DNA of 64,000 nucleotides from Pedobacter frigoris (GTDB lineage Bacteria > Bacteroidota > Bacteroidia > Sphingobacteriales > Sphingobacteriaceae): positions 62,001-126,000 of the forward strand of contig NZ_SWBQ01000007.1 in the NCBI RefSeq assembly GCF_005116445.1, in the 5' to 3' direction. This document shows positions 16,334-25,750 of the stretch, in pieces (the stretch's first letter is position 1; each line of letters begins with the position of its first letter). Made by a program: the position numbers and the translations under genes. The notes beneath the pieces are model-generated. The model did no database searches, was not told the DNA's origin, and worked only from the letters and a program-made list of their open reading frames with translations.

Positions 16334-16765
16334 ATGGATTATGAAGAGTATTACAATTCGCTTTTAGGTGAATTGACAAGGGCGACAGTAGTGTTAAAGG
16401 AATATAGTGACTTAGAAGATTTTTTCGCGAATTCTTCCAGGAATAAAGTGACTTACGAAGCTTATGTTTTAAGCTCAATGCCAATAGGTATTTCAGATAT
16501 TGTTTACATCATCACATCTGGAAATATCTCGTTAAAATTTGATACCATACTGCACAACACACTTAAGAACAACAACCGTCTAGCCTTTACGAAAGGTGTG
16601 CTTAATTTGTTCAAAAATGAAAAGACAAAAATTCTGAGTATTTTTAAATCACTGGTGGAAATTTCAAATGAAATGCAACTGAGAGATCTTTTAAATGACA
16701 TCGGTGACTCCCTAAACAAAAATGAATACAGGTTGACAAGACTGAAAGAATTAATGAGAAAATAA
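16334..16765 (+). CDS. Hypothetical helical protein, 143 residues
   Basis: No recognised domain, signal peptide or membrane span. The sequence is predicted largely helical with many Leu/Ile/Lys/Asn (for example TRATVVLKEYSDLEDFF, LFKNEKTKILSIFKSLVEI, LRDLLNDIGDSLNKNEYRLT), so likely a soluble cytoplasmic protein. It stands alone, is followed immediately by a strong terminator, and borders a region of gene remnants, so it may be a recent arrival. ATG start and codon pattern look genuine. Confidence 0.7.
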   Translation: MDYEEYYNSLLGELTRATVVLKEYSDLEDFFANSSRNKVTYEAYVLSSMPIGISDIVYIITSGNISLKFDTILHNTLKNNNRLAFTKGVLNLFKNEKTKILSIFKSLVEISNEMQLRDLLNDIGDSLNKNEYRLTRLKELMRK

Positions 16766-16793
16766 AAAAAGGCTACCAATTGGTAGCCTTTTC
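16765..16793. terminator. Bidirectional terminator
   Basis: AAAAGGCTACCAATTGGTAGCCTTTT is a perfect palindrome, flanked by A on the left and T on the right. It lies between the convergent hypothetical gene (ends 16765) and the PUL operon (ends 16821) and can stop both. Confidence 0.92.
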
Positions 16794-16820
16794 TCTTATT
16801 GATTTATTTGTTGTGTTTTA

Positions 16821-17807
16821 TTAGCGGCGTGTTACTCCTGGTATCTTAACCGTAACTTCATAAGTTCCAGGGACAAAAACCCTGAAAGAAAAACGAGCGT
16901 TACAAGAATACTGGCCATCAGGCAAGGCAGGATCATCAAAATGAACAAACTGTGTTGGAATACGATAGTAGTAATTGAATCCGTTACCCAATGAAGTCAA
17001 TGGAAAAGGAACCGTCCCGTAGATGAACTCCATTCTATCAGCGAAATTAGTTACGCTCAAACTATAAAGATCCATAGTTTGCAAAAAACCTGTAGATGTA
17101 CCTCCCACTGGTCTACGGCCTATTTCTCCTGCTGCTGCATTAAATGGGACCCCATTTTTGTCTGTAAGACGAACTATGATTTTATCAGGGGAATCAGATA
17201 GTTTTTTTACCGTGGTTATCGTTGGCGAGAGCACTTTTGTAGTGGTTTCTGCCCCAACTTTCATTGCAACCTGACTACCAGCGGCCGGTATTTCGAAAGG
17301 TGCTGCCGGATTTAGGTTAAATTTACCAATTTTCGGATACACTTTACTACCAGCCGAATTAGAAACTTCAAGATCAAAATCATATTGTCCTAAAGGAATA
17401 TTCAACGTAGCAAAATTAGCCTCAAGCTGACCGCTAAACTCATTGATGGAAATTGGATATACTAGAGAGTCTTTACGTTTGGCATCTATTTTTTCTAAAG
17501 TATTGTCAACTTTCGGATCATATAAACCTGTCCATACTTTAATAGAATACTTCTTTGCAAAGATATCGTCGACATTCTTGCCAGTAGCACGATCATAAAC
17601 ATGAAGTAACTTCACCTTTATTGGCATAGCTGAACCGTCAAGTGTCAGTGCAGTACTTACTTTCACAATTCCCTGTGGCACAAGAATCGGAGTCTCTTCA
17701 TAACGGATATTAGGACTTAGAAACCCATCTGGAACCTTTTTACAAGCTATAGCAATTGCAGATACAGTAAGTACAAGTGCGAGTGCTTTTATAATTAATT
17801 TTTTCAT
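16821..17807 (-). CDS. DUF5007-like lipoprotein of the SusCD operon
   Basis: A 328-residue predicted surface lipoprotein: leader ends AIAIAC, with Cys at about residue 22, followed by KKVPDGFLSPNIRYEETPI. The mature part is beta-rich with VKLLHVYDRATGKNVDDIF, YDPKVDNTL, YPISINEFSGQLEANF and GQYDFDLEVSN, a pattern I associate with DUF5007 proteins found next to SusC/D genes. It is the last gene of the operon, 41 bases after the fasciclin gene. A ligand-binding or surface-scaffold role is inferred from position only. Confidence 0.75.
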   Translation of the reverse strand: MKKLIIKALALVLTVSAIAIACKKVPDGFLSPNIRYEETPILVPQGIVKVSTALTLDGSAMPIKVKLLHVYDRATGKNVDDIFAKKYSIKVWTGLYDPKVDNTLEKIDAKRKDSLVYPISINEFSGQLEANFATLNIPLGQYDFDLEVSNSAGSKVYPKIGKFNLNPAAPFEIPAAGSQVAMKVGAETTTKVLSPTITTVKKLSDSPDKIIVRLTDKNGVPFNAAAGEIGRRPVGGTSTGFLQTMDLYSLSVTNFADRMEFIYGTVPFPLTSLGNGFNYYYRIPTQFVHFDDPALPDGQYSCNARFSFRVFVPGTYEVTVKIPGVTRR

Positions 17808-17848
17808 TTTTAATACTTTTTATACGTGAATAAATATTAAATACTCAG

Positions 17849-18547
17849 TTACCGTGCAAAAAACAGTCGATGACTATTGGAAAGTACATGAACTATTCCT
17901 GTAGTAGATTCAACTCCAGACGTTTGTACTAAAGTACGTGCGCCAGTAGTATTAGGAATTTCTTTTGCTACGAATGGCTCTGCTAAAGGTTTATACAAGT
18001 AGGTATAGTACATTACCTGAGGTAAAACGGTACTGTTTGAATTGTATCCTAAGTTAACATCATCTGTGGATTCGTAAGAAACAACAGCTTGAGCATTAGT
18101 TTTTTGCGTGCTGTAAATCTTTCCGTTTTCTGTAGACTGGGCGAAGCTTACTACAGAAGGCAACATATAAATGTTAAGAGAATCAGTAAAACGAGGCAAT
18201 TCATATTTAATGATTGAATCCACCGTCCATTTTTTGAACGGATCTACCTTTTGCACCAATATACTTCTGTATTCACAATAAGATCTGATTGCATAGTCAG
18301 TCGGGGCAAAGAATGTCATCCCCTGTTTATTTATCTGATCTTTAATTCCAGCTTTATCTACTATTAATAGCAGAGTATCAAACAGCCCTCTGTTGTTGCT
18401 CTTAAGAAAGTCGTAAGTGGACATATTGACTTTTGTATTGTGTATAGTACCCCCTACGAAATAGTCGTTCTTTTTACAGGCGGAGAAAAACAGTCCCGCG
18501 ATTATCAGAACAAATAATATGCTATATATTTTTTTCATTTTATTCAA
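17849..18547 (-). CDS. Fasciclin-domain lipoprotein
   Basis: A 232-residue lipoprotein (leader ends LFFSAC, Cys at about 24). The mature region carries a fasciclin (FAS1) fold: STYDFLKSNNRGLFDTLLLI, GMTFFAPTDYAI, a central helix-rich part with IIKYELPRF, and the end TGIVHVLSNSHRLFF. FAS1 domains mediate adhesion or ligand contact, and fasciclin lipoproteins are frequent accessory genes of Bacteroidota SusCD operons. It is encoded 18 bases after susD. Probably outer-membrane exposed; ligand unknown. Confidence 0.9.
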   Translation of the reverse strand: MNKMKKIYSILFVLIIAGLFFSACKKNDYFVGGTIHNTKVNMSTYDFLKSNNRGLFDTLLLIVDKAGIKDQINKQGMTFFAPTDYAIRSYCEYRSILVQKVDPFKKWTVDSIIKYELPRFTDSLNIYMLPSVVSFAQSTENGKIYSTQKTNAQAVVSYESTDDVNLGYNSNSTVLPQVMYYTYLYKPLAEPFVAKEIPNTTGARTLVQTSGVESTTGIVHVLSNSHRLFFAR

Positions 18548-18565
18548 TTTTAGATTCTCACCCTG

Positions 18566-20089
18566 TTAATTATTATTCCACCACTCATTCTGAGTTAGCA
18601 ATTCATCCTGCTTAAGCAATGTCCTCATATCTAATGGCCAGAAGTAGCCTTTCTTCGCTATGCGATCATTAGAATATTGAGTAGGGAATCTTTCTTGTAT
18701 CTGCTTTTGCTTTGTATCAGGATATTCTATTCTGATTAAATCGAACATATTGACACCTTCACCAATTAACTCACGAATTCTTTCATTCATTAGTTCAGTA
18801 AGGAAATTAGGTTCATTAACTTGAGGCGCTGGTAGCGGGGGTTGCACTATAGGATAAGTATTGCGACCAGCTCTAACTCTAATTACATTTAAATCAGACA
18901 AGGCATCACCTAATTTATTATTCATATATCTTGCTTCGGCACGTAATAAATAGACATCAGCTAAACGAATTAAAACAAGATTATTGCTAACGACATAAGT
19001 ATTTGCTGCGTTAGGATCATAATAATTTACGTTGGTATACTTTGTAAGCATTCTATTTGTACCGCCTCCCTGTGCCTGCTCGGTAACTGCGTCATACCTA
19101 TCATCTGTATGGTCTGCATCAAAGATATCTGTCAAAAGATCCGGATTAAGCAAGAAGGTACTATTTGCGTTCTTGTTATTGATATATGGAGAAGTAAGGA
19201 ACCTTCCGAAAAATGAAGAATTGGCTTCGTTGTTGACCGCATCGAATTTCATGTTCAATTCAAAGATGCTTTCCTGAGAATTGCCCATCCAGATATTCTT
19301 ATAGTCAGCCATGGCTTCTAAACTTACCGGGCTGTTATTAATCACGCTATCACAGTATTTTTCTGCGTTAACATAATCTTTTTGCCATGCATAAATTTGG
19401 GCAGTTAACGCGAGCACTGAAACCTTGTTAGCGCGTGTTTTATTAGCTAAATTGTCCAGCATAGAAGTAGCCGATTTCAAGTCGCTTAAACAGTAAGCAA
19501 GGGTTTCGCTTTCAGGACTTCTAGGCACTGGAGGCACATTTGTAGGATCTTTAATCGTTTCCTTTGTCAAGATCACATCACCCCATACCCTCTGAAGATA
19601 GAAATAAAGGTAAGCTCTTAAAAATTTAGCTTCGCCAATCATTCGTTTTTTCTGCGCCGCTCCTCCTGAATATTTGCTATCTGGAATCCCTGGAGCTTTT
19701 TCAACGATTTGATGGCATTGCGTAATTATTGCATAAAACCTGCTCCAGTTCTTTACGGATCCCTCTAAATAAGGAGCATAGTTAAAATTAAAGCCCCCAG
19801 TCTCTACAAATGTATTGTAGTTCCAAAAATCACCGCCGAGTTTGATATTATTTGCCGCTATATCTCCGAAAATAAAATAGCTGTTATCTGCTCTGAAGGC
19901 ATCACGCAACATACTATACGCTCCTGACAAGGCTTTGTTAACATTGGCCCCGTCTACCCAGAATACCTCATCATAGGTAGCGTTCTCGGGAGCAAGATTT
20001 ATCTGCTTTTTACATGATGGGAATACCATGGCTAGTGCCAATACAGCTATTCCTATGATCCATGTTTGTTTTATAATTTTTTTCATCAC
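18566..20089 (-). CDS. SusD/RagB-family lipoprotein of the mannosidase PUL
   Basis: A 507-residue partner lid of the SusC receptor upstream. The leader ends MVFPSC (Cys at about 26), followed by KKQINLAPENATYDEVFWVD. Typical SusD features are KFLRAYLYFYLQRVWGDVIL at about 150, a helical-repeat core, VLIRLADVYLLRAEARY at about 380 and the end YFWPLDMRTLLKQDELLTQN. It starts 21 bases after the SusC stop. With GH92 and GH125 genes nearby, alpha-mannosidic glycans are the best guess for ligand. Confidence 0.95.
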   Translation of the reverse strand: MMKKIIKQTWIIGIAVLALAMVFPSCKKQINLAPENATYDEVFWVDGANVNKALSGAYSMLRDAFRADNSYFIFGDIAANNIKLGGDFWNYNTFVETGGFNFNYAPYLEGSVKNWSRFYAIITQCHQIVEKAPGIPDSKYSGGAAQKKRMIGEAKFLRAYLYFYLQRVWGDVILTKETIKDPTNVPPVPRSPESETLAYCLSDLKSATSMLDNLANKTRANKVSVLALTAQIYAWQKDYVNAEKYCDSVINNSPVSLEAMADYKNIWMGNSQESIFELNMKFDAVNNEANSSFFGRFLTSPYINNKNANSTFLLNPDLLTDIFDADHTDDRYDAVTEQAQGGGTNRMLTKYTNVNYYDPNAANTYVVSNNLVLIRLADVYLLRAEARYMNNKLGDALSDLNVIRVRAGRNTYPIVQPPLPAPQVNEPNFLTELMNERIRELIGEGVNMFDLIRIEYPDTKQKQIQERFPTQYSNDRIAKKGYFWPLDMRTLLKQDELLTQNEWWNNN

Positions 20090-20110
20090 TTTCTCTGTTA
20101 AAGATTCGAT

Positions 20111-23100
20111 CTAAAATGTTACTTCTAATCCTAATGTTACTTTCCTAGGCAATGGATATGAACCTCCCGAGTATTCACCCTGAGGCGAAACTAACTCAGC
20201 GTCTGGAACACTTGAAGACTGGAATGTTAAGATGTTATCCATGATTCCATATACTCTAGCTCCTTTAATACCTAATTTACTTACCCATCTTGGCTCAAGT
20301 TGGTAACCAACAGTAATGGTCTTAATCTTGAAGTAATCGCCTTTTTCATTCCACATGGTACTGAAAGGCAAGAATTGATAAAAATTAGCTGAGTAAGGAC
20401 TCAACGATGGAAATCCTGCATTGTAATTAGGATCTAATGCTTTTGTTGGCGTCCAATAATCCACCTCACTTAAGTCAGGCAGGCGGCTGTTTGCAAAGTT
20501 TGCGATACCTCCAAAGTTAAATACATTGGCATACTGATTAGATTTAAAGGTATTGATGATATCACGTTTGAAAGTAAATATACCTAAAACACCTAAAGAG
20601 AATCTTTTCCAGGTGAACTCATTGTATAAACCACCTGTAAAGCGTGGATTTGGGTCTCCGGTTTGCACTAAATCCCCGTCCTGTGCTCCTTTATCTTCAT
20701 CACTCCATACATCATAATCTCCGTTGACGTCTTTCCAATTCGGATAGCCTGCCAGACCTGGGTAATTTCCTTTGAAGTAAGTAATCTGTTTACCCGTAAT
20801 TGGATTAACAGGAATGTCCTGTAACCTGTTATAAACTCCCTCGTACAACATCTGTGACCAGCCATAAATAGGACCACCCACCGTAAACAACAAGTTCTGG
20901 TTGTAATCTCTTGAACTCATAGAGAAACTACGGTTGCCATACGGTAATGATGCAATCCTATTTCTATTGTAACTGATATTCAAATTGGTAGTCCATTTTA
21001 ACGGACTCTCGTTTCCTAAGTTTCTTGTTTGAATGGAAAGATCCATACCTTCATTCAAAATCTTCATAGGTACGTTATATGACAACTTGGTGTAACCTGT
21101 ATAGAATGGGAAATCAAACTGGAAAATTGGATTTTTTGTCTCTTTACGGTAAACATCTGCTGTTATATTTACACGATTACCAAACAATGAGACATCTGCG
21201 CCAATATTGGTCTGGCTTGATTTATTCCATGTTAAGTTTGGTAGCGTAAGTGGCTTTGTAAACGAAGGCATTGCGATTGACTCTCCATCATAAGTAGTTT
21301 GCGGGGTAGCCCAAACGTTAAATGGCGCATAGAAATCGCTTGGCTGAGTACCAGACAAACCGTAGCTACCTCTGATTTTTAAATTAGAAAGCCATTTAAC
21401 ATCTTTTAAGAAAGATTCATCTGAAGCAATCCAACCCAACGATACAGCTGGAAAAGTTCCCCACTTACTGTCTTTACCGAATCTAGAAGAAGCGTCGGTA
21501 CGATAAGAAGCATTGAATAAGTAACGTCCAAGGTAGTCATATGAAAATTGCCCTGTGAAGGAAAGCATGGCAGATTTTCTCAGATCAGAAGATCCAAAAA
21601 TATTCTGTTGCGTTACACCTTGAACTACTTGTATATCATCTGTTGGGATATTTGTACCATAAGCATAGGTTCGTTTTACATTATTGTAATCGTACGATTG
21701 GATACCCACTAAACCGAAATTATGTTTACCGTCGGCAAATGACTTGTTGTAAGTTAAGATGTTTGCTAAATAATAGGAATTATTGATATTATGGTCACTT
21801 TCTGCAAATGACACTCCATTCGCGTCTAATTCTTTTGGCTGAAAACGATCGCGGTTATCTAAGATTGCACTAGCTGATGCCTGTAATGAATATTTGAATC
21901 CTTTAACGATATCAACATCTGTTTGTGAATACAAACTAATCTGATCAGTCTGGTTATCATCCCTCAACTTATCGTACTGACCATAATAAAAATCATAGTC
22001 AGACTCACCTAATCTCACAAAAGACGCAGGCATAGAACTTGCACTGATTGGCACGATCTGATTGATCCCTCTTCCCAATCCTCTTTTCCTATTCATTCTG
22101 GCAGCAGAAACAATTAAATTTGTTTTAGCTCTTGATGATAATTTAAAATCAAAATTACCGCGCAAACTATAACGGCTAAAACCTGTATTTCTTACGATTC
22201 CGTCTTCATCATAATAATTTAATGACAATCTGTAGTTCATAATGTCTGAACCTGCTGAGATATTCACATCGTAGTTACTTACTTGTCCGGATTTATAGAA
22301 CAAATCCTGCCAGTCTGTAGCATTGTTATAGCTTGGATTTAAACTATCAGTCAACATTTGAGGAATATTTGCCAATTGGTTATAAGTTCCGTACTCCTGC
22401 AACAAACCCATTTTCTGACGACGCTCTTCTGCTCCGGCAACTGTACGTTGTAGTTCAGGACGCTGCGTTAAACCTGTGTAATACGATAAACGTACAACTG
22501 GTTTTCCATCCAATCCTTTTTTTGTTTTGATAACGATAACACCGTTTGCACCACGTGAACCCCAAACTGCAGTAGCTGCAGCGTCTTTTTGGATTACGAT
22601 ACTTTCGATATCATTTACGTTGATACCTGCAATCGCATTACTTCCTGTGGCGTTAGAGCCTGCAAGATCCGCGATTGACAATGGTATACCATCTATAATA
22701 TATAATGGAGAACTCATGGTATTGGCCAGGTCGATCTCGCTATTAATGTCGGTAGAAATGGTTGTATTACCCCTTACAGTAAAAGTATTCCTTGCTCCCG
22801 GCTCACCAGTAAAGCTCTGGATGTTTACACCAGCTACCCTTCCTTGTAACAAGGACTCGAAACTAGGTGCAGGTAAATTCTCAATCTGTTTTCCGCTGAT
22901 AATCTGTACGGCACTGGTCGTTTTACGAACCGATTGTGTTTGGTAACCAATGATCACCGCTTCTTTCAGGTTATTCTGAGTCGGCTGTAGTTTGACACTA
23001 AAATTTTTCTGAGCGCCAACTTTGATGGTCTGTGCATCATAACCTATATAAGAAACAACTATAGATGATTCTGTGCTTGCCACAGTGATTGAAAAATCAC

Positions 23101-23611
23101 CATTGGCTTGTGTTTGGACTACATTGCCCTGCACGCCAACTTCTCTTACAGATGCTCCTGGTAATGGTTGTCCGGCTTCATCAACTACCTTTCCGGTAAT
23201 GACAACTGCGGCAAACTCAACCGCAGTTTGAAAGCTGGAAAGTAAGGACTTCCTTTTTTCCTGTACAATGATGGTCTTGGTATCCAATGAATACTCAAAA
23301 GGTTGATTTGCAAAGCACAACTTTAACGTTTGCTCCAATGTAGCATCTGTAACATTTATGTTAACAGGCTTTGCTTTTTTGATGTCGGTAGAATTAAATA
23401 TAAGGTCGTAACCTGTTTGCCTTGTGATTGATTTTAATACTCTCTCCAGAGAAATATTCTTTTCAGACAAGGTGACCTTGTTTTGTGCTAAGGTTGACGC
23501 ACTTACTTGTAAGATGGTCAACATAATTAATACTGCTGAAAGTTTCATGGTCAGTAAAATTTTCTTCTTCATATAGGTGGCCCTACACGAATTAAAATCG
23601 TATATTTTCAT
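20111..23611 (-). CDS. SusC-type TonB-dependent receptor with STN signalling domain
   Basis: A complete 1166-residue receptor. The N-terminus MKIYDFNSCRATYMKKKILL followed by a hydrophobic segment ending ASTLAQ is the long leader common in Sphingobacteriaceae SusC proteins, so I keep the first ATG. An internal Met14 is the alternative. Domains: STN (about 45-120, ISLERVLKSITRQTGYDLIF), carboxypeptidase-regulatory sandwich (about 140-215), plug with PLYIIDGIPL and AVWGSRGANGVIVIKTKKG, then barrel ending GLEVTF. The STN domain contacts an anti-sigma factor; the FecR and ECF sigma genes directly upstream complete that pathway. It imports the glycan captured by the SusD encoded next. Confidence 0.96.
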   Translation of the reverse strand: MKIYDFNSCRATYMKKKILLTMKLSAVLIMLTILQVSASTLAQNKVTLSEKNISLERVLKSITRQTGYDLIFNSTDIKKAKPVNINVTDATLEQTLKLCFANQPFEYSLDTKTIIVQEKRKSLLSSFQTAVEFAAVVITGKVVDEAGQPLPGASVREVGVQGNVVQTQANGDFSITVASTESSIVVSYIGYDAQTIKVGAQKNFSVKLQPTQNNLKEAVIIGYQTQSVRKTTSAVQIISGKQIENLPAPSFESLLQGRVAGVNIQSFTGEPGARNTFTVRGNTTISTDINSEIDLANTMSSPLYIIDGIPLSIADLAGSNATGSNAIAGINVNDIESIVIQKDAAATAVWGSRGANGVIVIKTKKGLDGKPVVRLSYYTGLTQRPELQRTVAGAEERRQKMGLLQEYGTYNQLANIPQMLTDSLNPSYNNATDWQDLFYKSGQVSNYDVNISAGSDIMNYRLSLNYYDEDGIVRNTGFSRYSLRGNFDFKLSSRAKTNLIVSAARMNRKRGLGRGINQIVPISASSMPASFVRLGESDYDFYYGQYDKLRDDNQTDQISLYSQTDVDIVKGFKYSLQASASAILDNRDRFQPKELDANGVSFAESDHNINNSYYLANILTYNKSFADGKHNFGLVGIQSYDYNNVKRTYAYGTNIPTDDIQVVQGVTQQNIFGSSDLRKSAMLSFTGQFSYDYLGRYLFNASYRTDASSRFGKDSKWGTFPAVSLGWIASDESFLKDVKWLSNLKIRGSYGLSGTQPSDFYAPFNVWATPQTTYDGESIAMPSFTKPLTLPNLTWNKSSQTNIGADVSLFGNRVNITADVYRKETKNPIFQFDFPFYTGYTKLSYNVPMKILNEGMDLSIQTRNLGNESPLKWTTNLNISYNRNRIASLPYGNRSFSMSSRDYNQNLLFTVGGPIYGWSQMLYEGVYNRLQDIPVNPITGKQITYFKGNYPGLAGYPNWKDVNGDYDVWSDEDKGAQDGDLVQTGDPNPRFTGGLYNEFTWKRFSLGVLGIFTFKRDIINTFKSNQYANVFNFGGIANFANSRLPDLSEVDYWTPTKALDPNYNAGFPSLSPYSANFYQFLPFSTMWNEKGDYFKIKTITVGYQLEPRWVSKLGIKGARVYGIMDNILTFQSSSVPDAELVSPQGEYSGGSYPLPRKVTLGLEVTF

Positions 23612-23784
23612 ACATTTGAAAAGTTTGGGTCAATGAAAATGAAAACAGATTCCACGCCGTTTCATATTCATATTTGGTTGATAGTTTTGTTTACTGCAAT
23701 ATATTAGAACCAATAATCCACACTTCATAACCGGTGGCGCAGCAAACGCTGCCGGTTTTTTAGTAAGATTATGCTAAGTAAATG

Positions 23785-24930
23785 TTATGGCATAGCTATA
23801 ATCCTCCTTCCCTGAACTTCAAAGTTTATTTTTCTTGTTAGTTGTAATATCCTTAATACGTCATAAAGGTTTTTAGATCTTGATATCTTTCCGCCTAATT
23901 TAATGTCGCGAAGTTTTTCATCGCAGACAAATTGTACATCATACCATCTCGCAAGTTTATTCAATAAAATACCTGCTTCTTCATTTTCAAAAACAAAGTC
24001 TCCATTCTTCCAGGCCACTACAGTCTCAACATCTACAGCTTTAACCTGAAACTTATTTTCTTTAAGTACCGCTTGCTCACCTGGCTTAATGAAGTTGCCC
24101 TTGTCGTTATTTAATAACCCCACCTTCACACTACCTTCTAAAAGCGTAGTGAGTACCTCTTTTTCATCACTATAAGCATTGACGTTAAAATGGGTTCCAA
24201 ATACCTCGATTTGTTGCTTATCTGTAATTACTTTAAAAGGTTTAGTCTTGTCTTTTGCGATTTCAAAATAAGCTTGCCCCGATAATTCTACCTTGCGCTC
24301 TTTAGCCACAAATTTTGTAGGATATCTTAACGACGACGCTGCGTCAAGCCAAACTTCACTACCATCCGGCAAAGTGATTTGATATTTACCACCCTTTGGT
24401 GTCTCAATTGTATTGTATGATATTCCTGCTTTTTTTGTTTTGTCAGTTTCTGTAACTGTATAGTGCAAGTGACCGTCCGCTGTTTTTTCAATTTTGATAC
24501 CGGACTGATTTGCAATCTGCCCATTCGCTTTATCATCCAGATCAATCTTAGTTCCATCGGCAAGTATAAGGATGGCTTTATCTGTCCCAGGAATGATCTG
24601 TTTAGCCTTAGAGAGACTATTAAGGTTATCTTTAGACTTCTGAGGTTTTCCACCATTAAAAGTAAAATACAACATGGCTGAAAGGGTAAACACAATTAAA
24701 GCAGCCACTGCTAGCTTTGACCATAAGATAATTCTTTTAGATCCGCCAGCCGACTTCTCGAGAGCACTCCATATTTCCAATATATCAGACTCAGTCTCCG
24801 CCTCAGAAAGTGTTTTAACCGTTGTAGCCCTGTATTTTAAATACCAACTTTCTACCAAAGCCTTTTCTGCCTCAGTGCATTCTCCTGATTCGTATTTCTT
24901 TAGTAAATATTTTACTTCTACTTCCTGCAT
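23785..24930 (-). CDS. FecR-family anti-sigma factor
   Basis: An inner-membrane signal relay between the STN domain of the SusC receptor and the ECF sigma factor. The 381-residue protein has a cytoplasmic N-terminus (about 1-80, EVKYLLKKYESGECTEAEKA), one membrane span (about 85-108, LAVAALIVFTLSAMLYF), a periplasmic FecR domain (about 170-290, GGKYQITLPDGSEVWLDAAS, GQAYFEIAKDKTKPFKV) and a C-terminal DUF4974-type STN-like domain (AGILLNKLARWYDVQFVCDE). It lies 94 bases after the sigma gene and 173 bases before susC. Order and domain make-up fit a PUL trans-envelope regulator. Confidence 0.95.
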   Translation of the reverse strand: MQEVEVKYLLKKYESGECTEAEKALVESWYLKYRATTVKTLSEAETESDILEIWSALEKSAGGSKRIILWSKLAVAALIVFTLSAMLYFTFNGGKPQKSKDNLNSLSKAKQIIPGTDKAILILADGTKIDLDDKANGQIANQSGIKIEKTADGHLHYTVTETDKTKKAGISYNTIETPKGGKYQITLPDGSEVWLDAASSLRYPTKFVAKERKVELSGQAYFEIAKDKTKPFKVITDKQQIEVFGTHFNVNAYSDEKEVLTTLLEGSVKVGLLNNDKGNFIKPGEQAVLKENKFQVKAVDVETVVAWKNGDFVFENEEAGILLNKLARWYDVQFVCDEKLRDIKLGGKISRSKNLYDVLRILQLTRKINFEVQGRRIIAMP

Positions 24931-25024
24931 GTTTTTCTTGATCCCGCTAATTATATACTAGACAGGTGAAGCACCCTCTAGGCCCAGATGAAATTAAAAA
25001 TATTTTAAAAAAAATTTAGAAAAT

Positions 25025-25603
25025 TTAATTGTAGAACAAAAAAATGAGAAAAAACAAGGAGCCTAGTTTTACTCTTAAAATTTTTAAAGCGTTATTAACC
25101 TGGTTTTTAACTGTTTTTTCCGAAAGATCGAGCTTCTGAGCGATTTCCCTGTGGGAGAGATTTGCCTTACGGCTTAATTCAAAAACTTCACGCATTTTAT
25201 CAGGCAAATTTGAAATTTCCTTTTCAATCAGGTTTGCAAGTTCGCGTTCTCGAACAAGGTGGTCTGTAATCGCTTCTTCTTTTCCGGCAAAATCCTGGAG
25301 GGAAACTATATAATCTGAGGCCACTTTTTTATGAGATATCGCATTCAATACCCGGTTTCGGATTGCAGAATACAAGTAACCTGAAAGTGTGGTACTGATA
25401 AAAATGTTGGTTCGTTTAGACCATAATACAGCAAAAAGCTCTTGGACTGCATCCTTAGCTTCCTCCCTATCATGCAGCTTAGAGAATGCATGTCTATACA
25501 ATACACCCGTATACCTTTTGTAGATTTCAGTATAGGCCATTCTATCCCCCACCTTCAATAAAGAAGTAAGTTCCCAGTCTGAAAATGTATTGTAATCTGA
25601 CAT
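25025..25603 (-). CDS. ECF-type RNA polymerase sigma factor
   Basis: A 192-residue sigma-70 family factor with region 2 (YTEIYKRYTGVLYRHAFSKL, EEAKDAVQELFAVLW) and region 4 (LPDKMREVFELSRKANLSHR, IAQKLDLSEKTVKNQVNNAL) and nothing between but a short linker, the ECF layout. Controlled by the FecR protein encoded next, it should activate the SusCD genes downstream and perhaps the mannosidase genes. The last residues (GSLFFLIFLFYN) are hydrophobic, slightly unusual but seen in Bacteroidota members. Confidence 0.95.
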   Translation of the reverse strand: MSDYNTFSDWELTSLLKVGDRMAYTEIYKRYTGVLYRHAFSKLHDREEAKDAVQELFAVLWSKRTNIFISTTLSGYLYSAIRNRVLNAISHKKVASDYIVSLQDFAGKEEAITDHLVRERELANLIEKEISNLPDKMREVFELSRKANLSHREIAQKLDLSEKTVKNQVNNALKILRVKLGSLFFLIFLFYN

Positions 25604-25677
25604 TTTAAGTATTCCCTTATACGAATGTAACGTTTATTTCACATAGATTTCATAATGTATCATTATTTTTAGCTCAC

Positions 25678-25719
25678 AAAAAACCTCCTTTACAACTGTG
25701 TTTAAGTCGTAAAGGAGGT
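25678..25719 (-). terminator. Terminator of the mannosidase operon
   Basis: ACCTCCTTTAC (25683-25693) and GTAAAGGAGGT (25709-25719) are exact reverse complements. On the minus strand the stem runs into TTTTTT. It separates the GH125 gene (ends 25751) from the sigma-factor gene (starts 25603), so the two units are transcribed independently. Confidence 0.9.
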
Positions 25720-25750
25720 ATATTAATTAGTATCGTCTAAATAATCAGTT

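Noticed and set aside
22527-22946. 139-codon plus-strand ORF
   Set aside because: Antisense shadow inside the SusC plug region, whose minus-strand motifs are unambiguous.
23729-23760. Hairpin AACCGG...GCAGC/GCTGCCGGTTTTT between fecR and susC
   Set aside because: T-run is on the plus strand while both genes are on the minus strand, and the stem is bulged, so it is not a terminator for the operon; no plus-strand gene needs one.
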